DNA from: Vanilla planifolia | Taxonomy: Eukaryota > Streptophyta > Magnoliopsida > Asparagales > Orchidaceae | Reading direction: 5' to 3' | NCBI GenBank assembly: GCA_023846275.1 | Contig: CM043869.1 | Coordinates: 20,629,275 to 20,693,274, forward strand | DNA length: 64,000 bases | Shown here: positions 1-11,221 of the stretch, piece after piece | Layout: the number at the start of each line of letters is the position of its first letter | Numbering within the stretch: position 1 is the first letter of the stretch | Translations under genes and position numbers: made by a program | Notes under the pieces: model-generated | Told to the model about the DNA's origin: nothing | The model's database searches: none | The model's input: only the letters and a program-made list of their open reading frames with translations

Positions 1-624
1 TGGTAATATTAATGATAAAAGAAAAAAAAAGACTAATATGTGTCAAAACTATTACTTCAAAAATAGGTTTGGATTGAATAATGATCAACCTAATAAACAT
101 TAATGAGCATTACCATGTTGACTTTATGAGTAGTAAAAAATTTATGAGATAAGGAACCTCGAGCATTGTTTTTTCTATGTAACATGTACTAAATACAAGT
201 ACCGTGCAATTTAAAAAATCTTTATTAGAATAACCACCAAATTTTATATGAACATATGAATACACCTATTTGGTTGTCTATTCTAATTATATGAAATTCT
301 AATTATATGAAACACAAAGTAAACAATTTTAATGTAACCTACTAATAAAACAATTTTTTTTAATGGTTGCAATTTATATGTGGCTAGAACTATGCATTAT
401 GTGGAGAGAGAACTGTGAATACACATAATTAAGGTTATACACTTACAAAATATCAGTTTTATTGCATGTAAAACATTCAATTAATTATAAGTATAAAATA
501 ATTAACTTTAGCATACAAATATGAATAATAGTTTACTTTTAATTACAAAAAAATTCTATAAAAAATTTATGCATAAGTGTGAATATTATGCGTAAAGATT
601 CTAGCCTATAATGATTAGAGCAAA
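1..624. other. AT-rich sequence left of the duplicated unit
   Basis: Very AT-rich non-coding sequence with no gene, RNA or repeat that I recognise. Homology with the reverse complement of the middle copy starts only around position 625 (partner about 46025), so this stretch lies outside the shared segment. Confidence 0.5.
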
Positions 625-739
625 GTGAATGGCTATTTTTTCTTTAAGAATGTTTGAATGACATGTATCATCATGCATCATTTCTATTTTTCATGAAACA
701 CAAATTATTTTGATGCTTGTTAATCATGCACCCTTTTTT

Positions 740-1335
740 AGGGTTAGGAAGAGTGTTAGACACTTGTTAAAAGAATGTGCAATATGTCCAAGAATTTTGT
801 GGAGGATATGAGATTGTCTTTTTGAAAATTTAGATTAGTGATGCAACATGGCACTTCTAATACATGGTCTTGAAGCCCAAGTTAGAGAGTTTGACAAGGA
901 TACAATACCTTCATTAAGAGTGTTTGTACTTCATGGAATTTTCCATTTGTCGAGATCTATTTGAATCCTCTTCTAAACTAGTTGGATTGTTGAAATGTGT
1001 AGGAAAGCTTTAGAAAGGCTTTTAAATTAAATATTTGAGTATAAAAATGTAATTTTAGTGGTAATGATGTTTAAAGATTATGGTGGTAATGTTGGAAAAA
1101 ATTATTGATACTTGGATATGCTTCAAGTATATTGGATTTATTATACAAATTGTTGGGACATAACTTGAGGCACCATCTTTTGGATTTAATGCCATGCATT
1201 TAAGTTGCAGAAGTTTGCTTGATGTTCTATCTAGTAAGGCTTTGTTAGGACTTGTAGGCAAATTCATATTGCTAGTATTTGACCAATTACTACAAGATGC
1301 TCATGCTTGGAAATAAAGAAGTTATTGTTGATAAA
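740..1335 (+). pseudogene. Unrecognised exon-like stretch
   Basis: Plus-strand translation gives peptide-like segments broken by stops, for example near 845-960 (ALLIHGLEAQV, then SLRVFVLHGIFHLSRS) and near 1185-1300 (CRSLLDVLSSKALLGLVGKF). The reverse complement of the middle copy (about 45300-45900) keeps similar peptides, including FVLHGIFHLSRS. An opposite-strand reading frame of about 70 codons is also shared by both copies (1055-1267 here, 45388-45594 there), so the coding strand is not certain. I do not recognise the family. It lies upstream of the first CTR9 exon on the same strand and could be a fragment of a third captured gene or chance similarity inside an intron. Confidence 0.3.
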
Positions 1336-1937
1336 GGGTGACATAATTGAATATTAGAATGGGATTGTTTCCACCAAGAAATAGAGCTAAAAAGACGTTA
1401 GGGTCAGGTCAATAAAACTTTTGATTTTTTTGGTAAAGCTTTGCCTTTGCCATGTGCTTTAAATAATCATTTGATTTTGGATAGGTGGATTATTTTCTTA
1501 ATTGATATGTTGATTATGATCTTGAAATAGAGCAAAGTGGTATAATTTTGTTTTCTAGTGAAAAACATAATTGTACTTTTTTTACAATTTAAAATTATTT
1601 GAATTGTTTTTTTAAGAAGATTGATGCTACGCCTGAACGTTGAACCGTCCCTTTTGAGGACATGGTTAATGTTACTTTGGTAACAATTCATTTGCTTTTA
1701 AATTATTTCATCTTGATGTGTCTTGTATTAAACTTTTTCAAACTTTCAAAAACATAATGTCTTTTCAATATTATGTTTCTCTTGATCACATAAATTAGAA
1801 TTAAGTATTTTATACTTCAAAAACAATATCGACATATTTTTTATGACTTGTACAAATTTTTAAAATTTTTCATTAGGTATATTGCATGATGAAGATTTAA
1901 GTTAATCCTTTATTTTTCACTGGTTGCAATTTTTGTA

Positions 1938-2042
1938 GGACAACTTTGTGTGGCCAAAGGTGACCTAGCACAAGCATCAAGCATCAAGCCAATTTAATAT
2001 TGAGGTTAAGACAAAAATAATGTTGCTGCACTTTTGGATCAG
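1938..2042 (+). pseudogene. CTR9: CTR9-like TPR exon (left copy, exon i)
   Basis: The translation begins GQLCVAKGDLAQASS and ends NNVAALLDQ, matching the CTR9 (VIP6/ELF8) TPR segment whose Arabidopsis form reads GQLLLAKGEIDNALQ through DNVPALLGQ. CTR9 is the TPR scaffold of the nuclear Paf1 complex, acting in transcription elongation and histone modification. The exon keeps an AG acceptor and a GT donor after CAG. In-frame stops in the middle show decay. The middle copy has the equivalent exon at 44588-44698 on the minus strand. The remaining exons follow only 4.4 kb downstream. Confidence 0.8.
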
Positions 2043-5000
2043 GTACTTTTACTTTGTGAAGTTTTTATTTTGTTAAATGAGTCCTCTTTATCAATGTAGA
2101 GCTTGTTATATGTAGTGAGGGGAATGTTATAAAATTTAATGACAGCATATTGAGGGATTACAATTAGCTTGTTACCTTTTAATTAAGTATTTTGAGAAGA
2201 ATAATATTGTTTTTAAGTATTTTCTTTGAGGTATGTACATAATTACTAATTTTTAGACTATTATAAGAATTAATTAAATTTGGGAAAAATTCATATAGGT
2301 TTTTGGTGTTCGGAGTTATTCTCAACTAAAGTTTCTTGAGTTTTATAATTGGTTATTTAGGTCTTTTTAAGTACGCCATAGCAAGAAAGTAGGTTCATAA
2401 ACCTCAACAATGTTAAAAAGCAAAGTTCATATCGAAATCCTCTTCTTCTTTATATATTGGCAAAACCTCAAACCCTTTACTAATTTTGAAGTTGTTGAAG
2501 TTCATGGAGGTGAAAAGAGAAACGATGATGTTGTATTATGGTAAGGGGTGGAAAGAATAATGGGGAATAGTATAGAGATGTTGTCACTTCTGCTTGCACC
2601 TATTATTTGCATATACTAATAGTCTATTATAGAAGCACTATTGATGATATTAATATCAAAAAAGATGAGGGAAATAAAAAATAGATTTGAAACTACAAAC
2701 ATGTAAACATATTCTAACTAAAACTCAATGATAGAATATCAAGTACAAAACTATAATATACATAATATCATATTCACAATCATCTTACATGTCTTTAAAA
2801 ATTATCTCTTTGTGAATTTGTGATATCTCTTGTAATATAATAAGAAAATAAGTTATACAATGTTTAATAAGTAAATATTATGTGTAACAATTAACATGAT
2901 ATGATATAATGATATAAATATGAGTATAAACATGACATCTCTATAATACTCAGAGAAGAAATGAGTCGCCAATAGTAATAAATAATATTGTTAGTAATGC
3001 AAGGGTCAACATTTATATATTATATATTTTTCATATACATATTGTATATCATTTCTTTTTAATTTGTCTTTTGATCTCTGTTTTTCTTTTTTGTTAATTT
3101 ATTATAATTGAACTCATATTTCTTATATTACTATTATCATATATTTCTATCATATGTTATCTCATATTTGTATGACATCTAATCACATAATCTCTACACC
3201 TTTACTAATAAGCATGTCATAACTGGTTAGTCCTATCAATCACATAATATCATTATAGAACATCAACTTTGCGAAAGGTGCTAGTAGTGGCAGCAAGATC
3301 TCTAATGCCATTTCATAACTTGATAAAACTAATGCTAATCATGTTTAGCATATCATGTGTTGAGCTCATCATATATAATGGAATAATGAAATAAAATATA
3401 GAATTTTTTTTTATTTTTTATTCTTTTTTTTATTCAGGATATTTAACACAATTATAATTTAAATCATATTATAAGATACTATTTCATTCCTTTATCTTTT
3501 TATCTTCTCTTGCATTTCTATTATTTTGTGATTTAATTGCTCAATGTCATAAAAGCATTGATGTATTAGAACATGAATGCAAACATGACAATTGTATGTC
3601 ATATTTGAATTCTCAAATAATTATATCTACTATATTATCATCTATTTGAATTTACACAGATTCTCAAAATCTATCTTTTTTCGGTCCTTTCTTTTTGTTT
3701 TTCATTTCATACAAGGAAATTCATTAATAATTCATAAGGATATATGGTTTTAATATCCCAAACTATTTTATTTGAATTTCCTAAAATTCTTAAGAATGTA
3801 TGTATAAATAATAAAGGAATTGCATTTAGATATTGATCTTACTAATACTTTTTTTGAGCTTGCAACAGTTAAAATCACCTCTAAGTTCTTTTATCATAGT
3901 TTCTCACACTATTCTTGCTTTTATTTTTTTGATTTAACCTGTAACAACAATTTAAACAAAATATTCCTTATTTGTGGCTTCTCTCACTTTCCCTTGTTTG
4001 TTGGAAGTATAGCAGTAGTCTTTCTACATTATAATTATTCAATACAATAATACTTTTCTTAATTTTTAACTGAAGTTAATGCTCACTTTAACTAGAGTTT
4101 CCCATTCCCAGTTTTGCAAAATGCCTTTTTCACACTAAGGTTCAGCTTGCCACAACACTAGCCCTTGCTGGCTTGTAAAAATTCACGACAGCCTCTTTCT
4201 TTAGGAAAGAAAATAGAAATAAAAAGCTGAGCTCTCTTGGTAGCACAAGTATTGCCAAAAAACTTCTCCCAAATATGTTTATTGTTAGCTCACCTGCTTT
4301 GGCTGCCTTGCTTCATTCAGCATTGCAATTAACTTGTGTTGCTGATTTTAATTTTGTTTCTCTTTTCCTGTTCTGCTACTCTTGTTTCTTCTTCTTTCTA
4401 CATTTTCCTATCCCTGATTCCTTTGCTTTTATAAGGTCTTCTCCCAAGCAGCTGATTCCTTTGCAAACCTTCTCAAGTGAGGATCACAAAGGTTCTTGAG
4501 GTTGACCCAAAAAAAAGGGATCAAGGGAGAAAGAAAAATGTTGTTGTTTCTATTATCAAATAAATAATAGAAAGTATTTTTATAATTCAATAACTTCTAA
4601 AATTAATTAAAAATAAAGGAGAGTTTAAAAAATTTTTCACCAAGGGTCATAAGCTTCAATTTAGAGATGTAATCGGGGAGAACATTCATTGAAAACCTTG
4701 GTTGCATCTTATTTTTGAATGGAACTGATTCAAATGAATGCCTTGTGGAGGAATTTAAGAAGCTTTGATGAGGAGATGGAAACATGGTTGAGATCATAGA
4801 AAATGGTATCATTGTTGGAGAGGTGGAGTCCTACTATGACAAAGGGTATTTTAAGGATCTTATAAATATTTTATAATAATCCACTAGCCTAACCTGTCAA
4901 AACTTGATCAACTTTTTATTTTAATTAAATATGTTAAAATTAGACATGCTTATTATAGGCATACTTATGAACCTACATGTATTATCATAAATCTTTAAGG

Positions 5001-6426
5001 AACTTGTTAAGAATTAGAGCAAAATGCAGACTTATAAGCAATTTATAAAAGGAGAACATTCATTGGGAACCTTTGTTATATCTTATTTTTAGTAAGGGCA
5101 TTATGAAAGACTTAAAAGGAAGTAATTTAAATGATTGCCTTGTGGGGGACTCCATGGAAGCCATGATGAGAGATGAAAACATGATTGGGATTGTAGAAAA
5201 TGACATCATTATTGGAGAAGTGGAGACAGGCAGATGCTGACTAGAACAAAGAGTGCTTTAAGAATATTATAAATATACTAACATACTCAACAATTCTATC
5301 ATACCCAAACCTTGTGTTTTAATTAAATATGCTAAATTTAGACCTATTTATTTTTGGAATACTTTTTGACTTGCATGCTTTATTATAATCTTGAAGGAAC
5401 CTAATGAGAATTAGATGATAACTCAGATTATATGTAATTTACTCTCATATTTATGTATAACGTGATATATTGTTGTTAGTTAGTTAGTATTTTTGAAGTA
5501 ACTAGATATTGCACAATAAATCTTCATTTTTTAGTTGCTTAAGTGTTCATTATTGCTAATGAGGTGTTTTTTATTTGATATTGTTGTTGACATTAATGAG
5601 TTTTTAAGCAAATGTACAACACAATTTATTTCTTTTTTAATCTAATCTCCATTATTGAATAAACTAATACACTTAAGCTGGATTAAGTCTAGCTTAGGAG
5701 TGTGAGGCACTACCAAATGACACTTAGGCTTAGCATTGGAATTTAATCCTTGCTTATTCACATGCTTTTATTATTTATTAAAATTAGATTATAGTTTTTC
5801 CCATAAAGATATTTGAATTTCTAGTCTGCTCTTTATTTTGCCCTGTTATGAATTTTTTTCTTTTTACTTGACCTTCAGGCATGAACTTCTCTCTTTAACC
5901 AAGCATTAACATATGTCTCTAGTTAAACAATTACTTTTGGTTGGCTTGCTTTAGATGGATCAAGCATAGTGCTGGTTTTTGGTAAATTCATCTTCGAAGT
6001 TTGCATATCTAGTTGGAGTTGTGCAGAATTTTGTTTTATTTGAAATACTTCTATTTAATTATTGTCTGAATTTCACTTGACCTTTATCTTGAGTACCATT
6101 TTCTAGTTGATAGTATGCTTTTTTAACAACTTTAACTCATTTTTCTATGATTTTGTAGTTTCTTCATAAAGCGTGATCATATTATCAAAAGGAGGGATGA
6201 TTGAACAAGGAATAAAACTAGATAATTTTCACGAAAAAAAAACATGCATAGAAAGAGGGAAGACTAAATGTTGGAAATCACTCTTGCATAATAGGTAACA
6301 ATGCATGGACTTAAACCTTTATGGCTTTGTTTAACTTTTAGATTATTTATTTCAATTACATAAAATCATTATTTTCAAACATTTAATTTCATTATTGCCA
6401 CCTTGATTGGAAGTTCTTGATTGTAG
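2043..6426 (+). other. Long intron-like span between CTR9 exons
   Basis: AT-rich sequence shared with the middle copy (about 40219-44587, reversed). I see no convincing exon. Short reading frames at 3820-4050 and 4275-4499 are low in coding character. The first is preserved in the middle copy (42599-42853, minus), but the whole segment is conserved there, so this is not evidence of coding. It holds a local tandem duplication (separate entry). Confidence 0.6.
4675..5445 (+). repeat. About 380-bp tandem duplication
   Basis: Two adjacent diverged units both begin with ggagaacattcattg (4675 and 5051). They share in order a GATTGCCTTGTGG-like stretch, a GTAGAAAATG(A/G)(C/T)ATCATT stretch, the GAGAAGTGGAG motif and a TTTTAATTAAATATG stretch. 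The same pair is present reversed in the middle copy (about 41220-42000), so the duplication predates the segmental copies. The unit can be read as a weakly coding peptide (NMVEIIENGIIVGEVES), which I do not recognise. Confidence 0.7.
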
Positions 6427-6513
6427 GCTTGTGTTGAGTTTGATGCTGGGGAGAATGAAGATCAGTATCAGAAAGTAGCAAAGTCCTAAAAGGGATCTTT
6501 AGACTATTATAAG
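6427..6513 (+). pseudogene. CTR9: CTR9-like exon (left copy, exon ii), nonsense
   Basis: Reads ACVEFDAGENEDQYQKVAKS, then TAA (6487-6489), then KGSLDYYK. It is preceded by TAG acceptor sequence and followed by GTTTG. This fits the CTR9 segment after ALLGQ, where family members have a cysteine-containing short linker followed by a KRALELYK-type helix. The middle copy (40132-40218, minus) has the same stop, so the nonsense mutation predates the duplication. It also shares the acidic GENEDQYQ segment. Confidence 0.7.
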
Positions 6514-7072
6514 GTTTGTTTAAGCACTTCTTATGCTCAAACATATGATAAAAATATTTTTGTGCTTTGAGTTTTTACCTTGAAGATTCCAAATTCAATA
6601 TTATATAGCAATAATTAAATACTGCTTAGGACATGTTTCACTCATTATTCAGGTTAAGTTTTTTGGTGATTTCGAAGTTGAGTTCAATTAATGAAACCCC
6701 TATGTTATGTAGGGTAATGCATGCCTAAAACAGCTTCTTCCTATATTCAATTTTTTGGGAGCCTATATTATGCCCTTCTATTTGGTATTTTTTTGTTGAA
6801 ATGTGGGAAGATGAGTCATCTTATGTCCTCTTGAGCATATATTTTGTTTGCTGTGTTGTGGCATTTCAAGCATTTAATCACTAATGTGGTGTTAATTTCA
6901 GTGAAACTTAAAAGTGCCAATTTATGTTTGTAATTGGTATATAATGACATGCACTTGGTACCTTAATGAATCTGTATTAGTACGCCCCTGTCTATTGTGA
7001 TATGCATTATCATGATCTGAATTTTTTTAGTCAGGCAACTCTTTTAATGAATTGATTATGATATTAACGAGA

Positions 7073-7188
7073 AAGTGCTAAGAGCTTATCCTAGTTGTCC
7101 TGGAGTTGCGAGGCTTGGTACAGGCTACTCTAGATACAAACTTGGTCAATTTGACAAGGCCCGACAACCCTTTCATCGAGTTCTTGAT
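7073..7188 (+). pseudogene. CTR9: CTR9-like TPR exon (left copy, exon iii)
   Basis: Open through the exon: AYPSCPGVARLGTGYSRYKL, then GQFDKARQPFHRVLD, followed by a GTAAG donor. This is the strongest CTR9 match: plant CTR9 has a YP.CP.AVRLGIGLCRYKLG segment, then QFDKARQAF and RVLQ. The middle copy (39458-39572, minus) has an in-frame TGA for the Arg codon and a lost GT donor (ATAAG), so the two copies decayed independently here. Confidence 0.88.
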
Positions 7189-7274
7189 GTAAGCTAGTTT
7201 TAATTTTTAGTACAAATTTCATGACATGCTCTGTATTTTCTTATATTCCCCTTTTATTTACTTCCAATGTGTAG

Positions 7275-7338
7275 TTTGATCCAAAAAATATTGATGCTTT
7301 TGTGGCTCTTGGAATTATGGAATTGCAAACAATTGAAG
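7275..7338 (+). pseudogene. CTR9: CTR9-like TPR exon (left copy, exon iv)
   Basis: FDPKNIDAFVALGIMELQTI follows a GTGTAG acceptor and ends at a GTGAG donor. It matches the CTR9 stretch LDPENVEALVALGIMDLQ. It is open in this copy. The middle counterpart (about 39308-39371, minus) reads LDLENNDALVAL and then loses frame. Confidence 0.85.
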
Positions 7339-7471
7339 GTGAGATTGTACTTGTCAATCTAGGAGGTAACTTAAGCAGTTCAATTTTTTTGCTTGTTCAT
7401 AATGGGGTGGGTTTAGTTCACTGAATTTTTTTTTATTGATGGCTAATTCATCTTAGTGTTATTTTTTTGCA

Positions 7472-7687
7472 ATTGATGGTATTCAAAAAGGAATGTTGAA
7501 GATATAAAGAGCTTTTGAAATATATCCATATTGTTCAATGGCATTAAATCATTTCGCAAATCATTTCTTCTTTACTGGTCAGCATTTTCTTATTGAATAG
7601 TTAATGGAGACAGTGCTGTCTCTAATTAATCATGGGTTGATGAGAGCTCATTCCTACTACAATTTGGCAAGATCATGGCAATGCAAG
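7472..7687 (+). pseudogene. CTR9: CTR9-like TPR exon (left copy, exon v), two stops
   Basis: The frame gives AFEIYPYCSMALNHFANHFF, then FTGQHFLIE, then HSYYNLARSW, which fits CTR9 AFEIYPYCASALNYLANHFF, FTGQHFLVEQL and HSFYNLARSY. In-frame TAA (7505-7507) and TAG (7598-7600, at the conserved Gln after LIE) kill the frame. A GTATG donor follows. The middle copy (about 38993-39178, minus) lacks the EIYPYC codons through a small deletion and has CAG-like sequence where this copy has TAG. Confidence 0.88.
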
Positions 7688-7858
7688 GTATGAACAGTCC
7701 CTTATCCATGATGTTTATATTATCAACAATTCTTGTTTATACTCTTGACACGATGCTTGATCATTGGTCCCAATGATTGAGTCTTTCTGTACTCTAGTGT
7801 ACAATATGTTATGTTTCTTTTTGTTTGTCTTAAATCTTGTTGTATTTGATTGCTTATT

Positions 7859-7941
7859 TGGGTGATTTTGAGAAGGCTGTGGTATGACATGGCTTCTATC
7901 AAAGAAATTAACAAGCCTTAGGAGTTTGGTTGCCATTTTAT
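7859..7941 (+). pseudogene. CTR9: CTR9-like TPR exon (left copy, exon vi), frameshifted
   Basis: GDFEKAV is followed by a one-base frame change, then WYDMASIKEINKP, TAG (7918-7920) and EFG. The family segment is GDFEKAGMYYMA..KEIN.P.EFVFPYFG. This is the last CTR9-like exon that I can see; about 470 bases later the SDA1 exon starts on the same strand. The middle counterpart lies at about 38757-38813 (minus). Confidence 0.8.
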
Positions 7942-8415
7942 GGTGTGTTCATATATCTGCTCAATGCTTTTTCTCTTCAACAGTGTCATATTTTTGAAAG
8001 AGTTGTGTACATGAAAAAATATTGCTTGCTATTAACATTGCATTAGGATATTCTAAATTTTACTTTTTGTGGCATTGTATTTAACTATTTCTTAACGAGA
8101 TAATTTTATCATGGATTGCTTTGGAGATGAAAATTTCTTATAACAGTTATAAACTAAATTATTTTTTTTGTTCAAATACTTGTTGTATGTGATTAGGCTT
8201 TCTTTGATGTTTCTCACCAGCCATTACTTGGAAGTGAAGTCATTGAAATGACAGGAATAAGAACAATTAGAACCTCTTAGATGTATTCAAGTTTATTTTA
8301 TTTTTGAGTTGAGTGCATATAGTGACGTTTGACCCATCCAAGTTGGTTTGGCATTTTTAAAAGGAATTTATTAAACTTCATTGGTTAACAAATGATAATC
8401 ATGTGTTGCATTTAG
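7942..8415 (+). other. Intron-like gap between CTR9 and SDA1 exons
   Basis: Non-coding except for a peptide-like stretch near 8200-8280 (FFDVSHQPLLGSEVIEM, then GIRTIRTS and a stop). The same stretch lies in an uninterrupted frame of 70 codons in the right copy (63115-63327, minus). I do not recognise it. It could be a small exon or an intron frame open by chance. Confidence 0.4.
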
Positions 8416-8524
8416 GTGCACGTCAGGAGCAAGCTTAGCAAGAAGGAGAGAGTAGCTCTCATTTGAACAGGCAGAGGGGTTAGAGAAAAGTACAAGGCTA
8501 AAACTATTGTGAAACCAAAAAAAG
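8416..8524 (+). pseudogene. SDA1: SDA1 penultimate exon (left copy), nonsense
   Basis: Reads SKLSKKERVALI, TGA (8464-8466), then TGRGVREKYKAKTIVK. This matches the conserved SDA1 C-terminal segment KLSKEERL.L..AGREDRGKYQARTAVKQKK. SDA1 is a nucleolar and nuclear protein needed for 60S subunit biogenesis. It has a TTTAG acceptor and a GTATG donor. One extra C before the poly-A run shifts the exon end compared with the middle copy, which keeps VKQKK in phase. The stop is private to this copy; the middle and right copies carry TAG stops a few codons upstream. Confidence 0.85.
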
Positions 8525-8656
8525 GTATGTCATAGTTACATTTGCCATTTTTAATTGCAAGAGCATCATGTTTTTTTGTTTTGTTACGTGATTTTGTTAT
8601 TTCAAAGCTTTTTTTATCTGGGTCGGCTTGAGATAATTTGCTATTATTGTTTAACC

Positions 8657-8780
8657 AGACTGGTGGGCTAAGAACCAGGTAGAAGCAGCACTCGTTCATT
8701 CAAGGGAAAAAAAGTGGCAAAGGCAAGTTGGTAAGTAGTTTAGGGGATGGAAGCATGGAAGTGAAGCTCGGGAACTCCAA
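8657..8780 (+). pseudogene. SDA1: SDA1 last exon (left copy), degraded
   Basis: Starts TGGLRTR after a CCAG acceptor (family: TGGLSNRQK). It then keeps the basic tail out of frame: WQRQVGK, stop, FRGWK, where the family ends SGKQFRGRKAWK. Compared with the middle copy it has lost part of the KAMPLAAKR region and one base in the terminal codons. No polyadenylation signal was assigned. Confidence 0.8.
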
Positions 8781-9754
8781 TTGACTTCAGCAATCTGGGT
8801 TCACTTTTTTTGGGTAGGACCTATATCTTTACTTAGCTTCCCTTTTATCATTCTGATTAGTTTCCAAATCATTAAATATATATATGTGATGTATGCGGCC
8901 AATAATTATTGATTAAGACTTTGAGTTATTTAATATTTTCCCTTTAAAGAGGTGGAAAGGATGCGTAAACTACGGCTGCCTCGAAACAATGTTTTGAATT
9001 TCATTTGACTTCTATATTCAACTTCTAGTATTACAATGACGTGGACTTTTTTAATTTTCAAAGTCTAGAAATTTTTATGTGAATATGAATAAAGACTTAA
9101 GTTATCAGAATAGATGTCAAGACACCCTTTTAAATCATAACGAAGGATAAATGATAAAAAATGGCTTCATGATATTTGTTTAGTATTTGAATTTTTAGCT
9201 TGTGGTTCATTAAGTATTTGATAAGTAATATAATAACATTATTTTGTATATTTGAGGATGAATTGTGTCAATGAGGTGTTTTTAATAAAAAAATTTCATA
9301 TTAAAAGTAATGTATTTGTAGTAGAGGTTAAGAATAAATCTTAGTTGTGATATTATTAGAATGATTATTTGTATTTTGTTAGATTTAAGTTATAAAATAA
9401 AAAATATTGAATGCTATTTTTTTTAATGTTGATTATATTTGTGAAAGTTATATTTTTGATAACCACCAATAATCATCATTCTTAAGTTTTAGAAAGTTAT
9501 GTAGTCTCTTGAGTTAGTTCATGTTGATATTTGTAATAAATGAGTACTTTTTTTCAAAATAAAAATAGATATTATTTATTATTTAGTGATGACCTTATTC
9601 ATTTGAGTTGGATATCTTTTGTAGTTCATAAATTAAAATTATTTTAAAAATATGAGGAATATGAAGGTCTTATAAAAATAAAAAATTTGTTTAATATAAA
9701 AATTATTTGAACTAATAGAGAAGAAAAACTTTTTTCTAAAAAATTTAATTTTTT
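8781..9754. other. AT-rich spacer between convergent pseudogenes
   Basis: Lies between the SDA1 3' end (plus strand) and the DUF4220 3' end (minus strand). No gene seen. It is well matched, reversed, by 36870-37860 and 61685-62690, so it is part of all three copies. Confidence 0.6.
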
Positions 9755-11221
9755 TCACAAAAACATGAAATTCATAATGAATGCAGGCACAATCCATACT
9801 AGGGCATCGACTTGTCGGAGTGCAACGAGCCCTGCCTTATCGTTGAATTGCCTCCACGATATTTGTAAGCATTTCTGAGCATGTGTAGTGACGAGCTCTA
9901 GAAGAAGTTGATTTCCTTTACTGACTTCTGAGAATATGAAGTTTAGGATGAAAAACCACTGGTCCAGCTCAGGAATAACACCGTTGCCTCCTGAAAATGC
10001 TCTAATGGGTCCTCTAAGCATGGATTCTATTCTGCATGCCCATTTGTTTATCATCCTGTTCTTCGAATTGTCTGGTGATACATGTTCCTTGGCTGTACTG
10101 CTGCATTCCTGAAGCAGTTGGTGATCAAGTTGAGTTGCGACATCTCTGACAGCCTCCATCTTCTTTCACATCACAATCTTCTCCTTATTTTGAGAATGAG
10201 TTGGGAAAGAAGCACACCCCACTTGTCCAGTTTCTTAAATTTGAGAAGGAAGATCACCGGCCAGTCAGAAAATAGGAACATTGGAGAAGCCACAGTGTCA
10301 AGACATATGGAGGCTCCAAGCAGGACATTCGTCATCGTGACGTCACAAGCGTCAATGCCATGCTTTGGGGAGAAAAAGAACAAGATGAAAGCGAGAAAGA
10401 TACCAAAGTAGTAGATCACCTTGAGAATGATGCCGACACGTGAGCAATTAGCGACGCCCTTCATGTACTATCTCATCATAGGCATAACTGAGTTCCATGC
10501 TTGTCAGGCCAAAAACATCCTTGACAGTCATCTTCTTCAACGTGTCTCCGATTACCTTGTATACATCCACAAGTGGAATAACGTCCACGAAGAAAGGCTT
10601 GTAAATTGAGTACATATCGAAAGTTCATTTTAAAGAATTCAATTCATCTTTTTCATTTTCGTCCTGCACACATGCTACCATTGTCCTATGGTTTGAAGAA
10701 ATCTGGCTTGATTAACTTTGCATGCTTGAAACGGAGATGTGGAAATCGTCAGTGCTGGCTCTATAGAGCGAGTAAGACTACTATGCATACATGACAATGG
10801 CGACGAAGAATATGAACAAGGTGACAGCAAGCAGGAGGTTACTTGGAAGAAATCGGAACAGAACTTAAACGACAATGATGAGCTCGTAGGCGAGGGCAAG
10901 AAGGTGTCGAGCCCTTAACTCGATGGTGATGATGTCTGGGTCGCCAAGGTGATGCAGAAGGAAAGGCACCCAGAATGCGAGGATGGCCTTGTTGCTATTG
11001 TCGTCCATGCTGCTGCTTAGCTTGCGAAGAATGAAGTCGGCAACCCAGTTGGCCAAAAGATAGTTGCTCCAAACAGCAATTCTTATCCATGCTCTCGATG
11101 TTGAGGTGTTTCTCAAACGTCCAAGGAAGATGAGCACAATTTTTATCGCGAGGCTTACCATTATCAAAATACGTACATCCCACTTGCATCGGAGTTTCTT
11201 ATATTTTCCCAGAATATCCAT
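9755..11221 (-). pseudogene. DUF4220/DUF594 membrane protein pseudogene (left copy, 3'-truncated)
   Basis: Read on the minus strand from MDILGKYKK (11221). The first block, 11221-10865, contains RAWIRIAVWSNYLLANWVAD and AFWVPFLLHHLGDPD, then RHLLALAYELI. These are hallmarks of the plant DUF4220 domain, with hydrophobic membrane-spanning stretches. Later blocks in changing frames are 10464-10171 (FSPKHGIDACDVTMTNVLLG, then FSDWPVIFLLKFKKLDKWG) and 10159-9755 (TQLDHQLLQECS, then LDQWFFILNFIFSEVS). Between 10860 and 10480 the frame is broken. The DUF594 C-terminal third is absent: after DALVWIVP the sequence jumps into what is downstream spacer in the other copies (junction near 9770). Function in this family is unknown; it is predicted to be an integral membrane protein. 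Confident as family and as pseudogene. Confidence 0.88.

Noticed and set aside
3820..4050. 76-codon frame conserved in left and middle copies
   Set aside because: The whole surrounding segment is conserved, the peptide is Phe/Ser/Leu-rich AT-type translation, and no family is recognised.
10082..10411. 109-codon plus-strand frame
   Set aside because: It is antisense to the left DUF4220 pseudogene, whose minus-strand frames match the family.
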